A stretch of DNA of 64,000 nt. Source: Gorsachius magnificus. Its lineage: Eukaryota > Chordata > Aves > Pelecaniformes > Ardeidae. The translations under genes were made by a program, and so were the position numbers. The stretch covers positions 14,322,507 to 14,386,506 of the forward strand of contig CM067086.1 in the NCBI GenBank assembly GCA_034008185.1, written 5' to 3'. Shown here piece by piece: positions 60,351 through 64,000 of this stretch (position 1 is the stretch's first letter; each line of letters begins with the position of its first letter). The notes under the pieces were generated by a model that made no database searches, was not told the origin of the DNA, and saw only the letters and a list, made by a program, of their open reading frames with translations.

Positions 60351-61372
60351 ACCAGGCCATCATTCCTACCACACAGACTACATCCTAAAGCATCGCTTTC
60401 CATAAAATGGCAGATCAAAGGCTACAGTCTCAAAACAAACTACTTCATTTAAATACAGTTGGTTTAAAAAAAAACACACCCTATTTCAGCTGTGGAAAGT
60501 GGGTACAAAAACTCCTGAGCCATTCTACCAAATGACTGTTCAGCAGATGAGGTAAACAGGCACACTTGTTGGTTTAGTTTGCAACAGTCTACCCTTTTCT
60601 GCTGGATTACTGCTATTATTTGCCAGAACACATCTAGAACAAATCCTCTTTCCACTGGGTAAATAAGCTTGACAATACCTCTTCCAAAAGTGTGATTCGG
60701 CATCTTTCCTTTCACAGAAACAATTCTGGCTCTTAATAGAACAAAGTCTACTTCTTAGCACTTGCCTTCCATTTATTTTTAATAAAAACAGAAGTACAGG
60801 AGAAAACCCAAGAAATTAAAATTCAAACAAGATATTTTCCACAGGTTCTTTTCATCAAAGGTCCTCAAATCATCTGATGCACACCAACATTAAATAACCT
60901 TGACTGGGCTTCTACGGAGCACACCCAAGACCGAAGCAGTTCCTCCTAACTCCAAGCCCGGTGCCACTGCTCTGTACCAGATGAAACTCGATGATTCCCC
61001 TTACCTGCAGGCCACCTTTTTTCAAGCTCCATTCCTCACCCCTGCTCACCTGCCACATCAAAACCTGCCTTCCCTCATAACCCGCTAAAAGGCAACCTAC
61101 ACCTCAGCTCTGCGTGGTGAAGCTATGGCCTGTTCCTCTTCCAAACAAAAAGGGATGCTTACGAACTTCTACCACCCTCCCTATCTGCAACCTGTTCTGT
61201 GTAAGGCCCCAAAAGTCCCAGTCCATCAGCAGGGTCTACCAAAGGAGAGCGTACAAGGTACCGTAACAAAAATTCCGTACCAGGTAGCAGTGATGTTACT
61301 ATTCCACCCCCTCGCCCTCCCCGTACTGAGCACCACTTTCCTCCCATACTTCCACAACGGTTCAGAAGTTTC

Positions 61373-62060
61373 AGGGCGCTTTCCCCGCCTGGCCGAGCCG
61401 GGGTGGCGGCGGCAGCTCCAGGCACAGGCACCACGGAGGCTCCTAACTGGGCCGCAGTAAAAGCGGCGAGCCCCTGCCGCCAGCCGGGGGGGGGAGGGGG
61501 TCGGGGTGTTTTTCCAGACGCCGAACGGGCGAGGCGCGGAGAGAAAAGGGGAGGTAGCAGCCCCCTCCGGCCAGCACCGGATCCCAGGCCCACCCCCCAG
61601 GCGGAGCCCCCCCCGCCCGCCGCCGCGCCGGCTCCCGCTCCGAGCCCTACCGGGCCCGGGGCCCTCCCCGCCGCCCCAGGCCTCCCAGCCCCACACCTCC
61701 CCCCCCCCAGCCGCCCGCCCTCCGCCCGGGCCCCCCCGGGCCCGGCCCCGGCCCCTCCCGCCGCCCGCGGGGCCAGGCTGGGCCCGAGGCACAGCCCCAG
61801 CGCAGGGGCGGGCCGCAGCGGCTGCCGAGCGGCGCGGAAGCTGCCCCGCGGCCCGCCCCGGCTGGGCCCCGCCACCCCTCCGCGCCGGGGCGGGGCGAGG
61901 AGCCCCCGCCGCCGCTCCGCCCGGCGACTGGGGGCTTTGCCTCCCACGGTGGGCCGAGAGGAGGGGGGCCGGGGCACCGCTCTCCTCTGCGCCAAGAGTG
62001 CGGTAATAATCCTCAATGTTATGGCTCCCCGCTGCTTTTCCAGGGGGCGGGGGGGGTTGG
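61373..62060. promoter_or_regulatory. TCP11L1: CpG island, likely TCP11L1 promoter
   Basis: About 690 bases of very GC- and CpG-rich DNA in an AT-rich setting, with Sp1-type GC boxes (ccggggcggggc near 61886-61897, gggggcgggg near 62044). It is the only island in the window and sits 3.3 kb upstream of the first coding exon. The + strand is C-rich over 61.56-61.9 kb, so the TCP11L1 sense strand is G-rich, a skew common downstream of island start sites. Long open frames here on both strands (up to 363 codons) come from the absence of AT-rich stops, not from coding. I cannot fix the start site or the exon 1 donor. Confidence 0.75.
61486..61504 (+). other. G-run, possible G-quadruplex
   Basis: A run of nine G, an A, five G, then TCGGGG near the left edge of the CpG island. 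It could fold as a G-quadruplex on the + strand, which is the template strand of TCP11L1. Prediction only. Confidence 0.35.
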
Positions 62061-64000
62061 CCTTTAGGTAACTGAGCGAGGAGCAGCTCCCTACAGCACT
62101 CACGGCTGGGCCCGAGCCAGCCCCGCACCCCAACAGCCTCCACCTGGGCTCTGACACAGGCAAATAGGCACCTGCCCCTACCCTACCGTGCCGCTTCAGA
62201 TTAAATCCACGCAGCACGGGAAGGCACTGCTCTAGGCCAAGAGCACCCAAGGAAAGAAGCTTTTGCTGTCCTGCGGGGATGTATTCGCTTACACCCCATC
62301 CAGCTTACACCCTGACCCTCCGTCCCCCCTGTACTGTTGGTTGAGCTGTATCACACCCAAGCAGAGGAAAGGCCACGCTGTCCCTGCCTTGCACCCACCA
62401 CCGAACGCTCCCACACACTCTCCTGCCTGGTGCTTCTCTGCAGGCTGCTTTTCAGCAGCCTGGAAGCAAGCTTGGCACCAAAGCCAGCCCAGTGACTCAC
62501 AGAGCATGGCGACATCTGTAATCCAGCCGGCGATGCCCGTAGGCAGGAACCCTTTTACAAAATAGAAATCTTATGCTCTCACCAGTGAGGTGAGCCCAGA
62601 CAGCACACAGAACCAGGAGTTCTAGAGGGAATATACTTTTGCTGAAGGGGTGGCCAAAACAACAGCACAAGTAACTTAAAAATATGATCAGAAGTTCCAA
62701 GAACAAGAAATTGCCTTTCCACCCCCACATTTTAAAGTGTGCGTTAAGCCTCTTTTTCTGAGAAAAAGCTTTCAGTTAAAACTGGTAACTACAAAAAGTA
62801 ACTACTAAGAAGGGGTACACTTCCCCTATACTATTAGTTTTCAAGAACTGATTGTCTTTTAGAAGCCCTTTCTAACTGACTATAATAAAGCCTCTTGTAT
62901 GCTTGTCTCCCGCCCCCCCATCAGAGCACAGTAACACATTGTCTTCTGCGCACAGAGTCATCACCTCACTCGCAGAGAAAGCACTCTGGAGAAGCACCAA
63001 CCAGCAGCAACAGACACCACTAATGACTGGAGAGTGACTTTGTGACGTATTACAGAGCAGTATCTCAAATGGGATTGTGTTTTTAAAAACACCTCATCAC
63101 AGGGGTTTCTAACAGTTTTTTCTACTTTGTTTTCATGACTAGACTACCTTTGGTCCCAATTAAAGCAGTTTTTTTTTTACCCCCAAATAGAAGAGAACAG
63201 AACTCAGTCAACACTGCCCCGGGACAAATTTTGTGATTTCTTGCAACAACTCTACTGAAGTATCCCAGAGATAACTCTACAAGAGTCAAAATTAGATCTC
63301 TGATTATGCTATGTATTTTCCTATTTGCACTTGTCTGTGTTCCACCATGGACTAGACACAGATAAAATATACAGCCATAAGAAAACCCAAAGGCCTTTCA
63401 TTTGTTCCAGCTCTTTTCTAATTACAGCTAGGGACATCAATAAGACTTGCAGACAGAGCAAAAGATTGCAGCAATGAATATAACCAGCCATAAATGGTAC
63501 GTTCTGTGGCAACCAAAGCCAGGCTGACATAAAAATAAAGAACATCTCTACCATCCCAGGAGAGTCAATGGGAGTTCATGGTACAGAGTAGGACTTGGAT
63601 GGGAAAAAAGTCATCTTCCCTGGCAATTCTTCAATATAGCGCCATTCTAGCATAAAACAGCATAGTAAGTTGTCATATACATACACGATAGTATTAGCTG
63701 GCAAGCTTGAAGAAAAGCTGCAGCATATCAATCAGAAAATGTTATTCAGCTCTGTCCATTATGCATTAAGTCAAGGATCAATGCTGTGTGACAGCCAAGT
63801 AATACAAGGCCAATTAGAAAAAAAACTGTTCAGCATAAAATTCAGTGCTCGGGCAAAAGAAGGCAGAGATATCTTCATGGAGAGGCATTTCCCACCTCAG
63901 TAGTTTTGATACTTGAATAGAGGGAGTCAATAGACTTAGCTTTAGGTGAGGAAAAGGAAGGATTATTTTGGCCCTACAGAAATTAAGAATAAGCAAAGCT
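62061..64000. other. Flank upstream of TCP11L1; no gene recognised
   Basis: AT-richer DNA right of the CpG island. No exon, RNA gene or clear repeat is seen on either strand. In human the next gene on this side is DEPDC7 in the same direction as TCP11L1. If that order holds, its 3' end would lie right of the window; I see no DEPDC7 coding part here. Confidence 0.6.

Larger units (their letters stand above)
58070..61372 (-). other. TCP11L1: TCP11L1 5' intron(s)
   Basis: 3.3 kb between the first coding exon and the CpG island. Contents: an A20 run at 59051-59070, a YY1-type motif with possible alternative first exon at 59.58-59.71 kb, and a MIR-like element at 60.15-60.35 kb. Consensus-like - strand donors also occur near 61015 and 61045 (GCAG|gtaagg, GCAG|gtgagc). 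Confidence 0.6.

Noticed and set aside
61159..62250. 363-codon open frame on the - strand and long + strand frames across the CpG island
   Set aside because: Gly/Ala/Pro/Arg-rich translations in several frames at once, no conserved motif. Low stop density in GC-rich DNA explains them.
1..64000. CRISPR arrays, operons, phage or bacterial defence genes, complete retroviral genes
   Set aside because: None seen. The window is vertebrate chromosomal DNA with spliced genes; no spaced direct repeats and no long viral-type frames.

Overview
The window is vertebrate nuclear DNA: AT-rich introns with GT-AG junctions, two conserved multi-exon genes and one CpG island. Low recent-repeat content and a few very old MIR/CORE-SINE-like fragments suggest a sauropsid, most likely a bird. 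The class rests on repeat texture and overall feel, not on a diagnostic marker. I see no bacterial, viral or CRISPR-type system.

Layout: (1) 1-44.1 kb, + strand: CSTF3, the 77-kDa subunit of cleavage stimulation factor. Twenty coding exons (2-21) can be placed to the base. They keep one open frame of 708 codons plus stop, so only the very short exon 1 (nine residues in mammals) lies left of the window. Intron 3 is 25 kb, more than half of the gene seen here, and starts at a weak 5' splice site. In mammals this intron holds a regulatory intronic poly(A) site. (2) 43.6-47.5 kb: a convergent tail-to-tail junction in which a + strand AATAAA and a - strand AATAAA face each other 32 bases apart. 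(3) 47.5-58.1 kb, - strand: TCP11L1, a TCP11-domain protein. Nine coding exons give a complete 516-residue protein from ATG at 58057 to stop at 47511. (4) 58.1-62.1 kb: the 5' region of TCP11L1, with a YY1-type site plus splice donor near 59.6-59.7 kb and a strong CpG island at 61.4-62.05 kb. (5) 62.1-64 kb: no gene recognised.

The CSTF3-TCP11L1 convergent pair matches the order known at human 11p13, so the locus looks syntenic. CSTF3 acts in mRNA 3' end formation and may regulate its own intronic poly(A) site. TCP11L1 has no functional link to CSTF3 that I know of beyond sharing this 3' junction. The most rewarding parts for follow-up are the CSTF3 intron 3 entry, the facing poly(A) signals, the two possible TCP11L1 promoters, and a GC-rich block in CSTF3 intron 8 with a perfect 13-bp inverted repeat and a tRNA-like box A. 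I did not find a convincing undescribed system.
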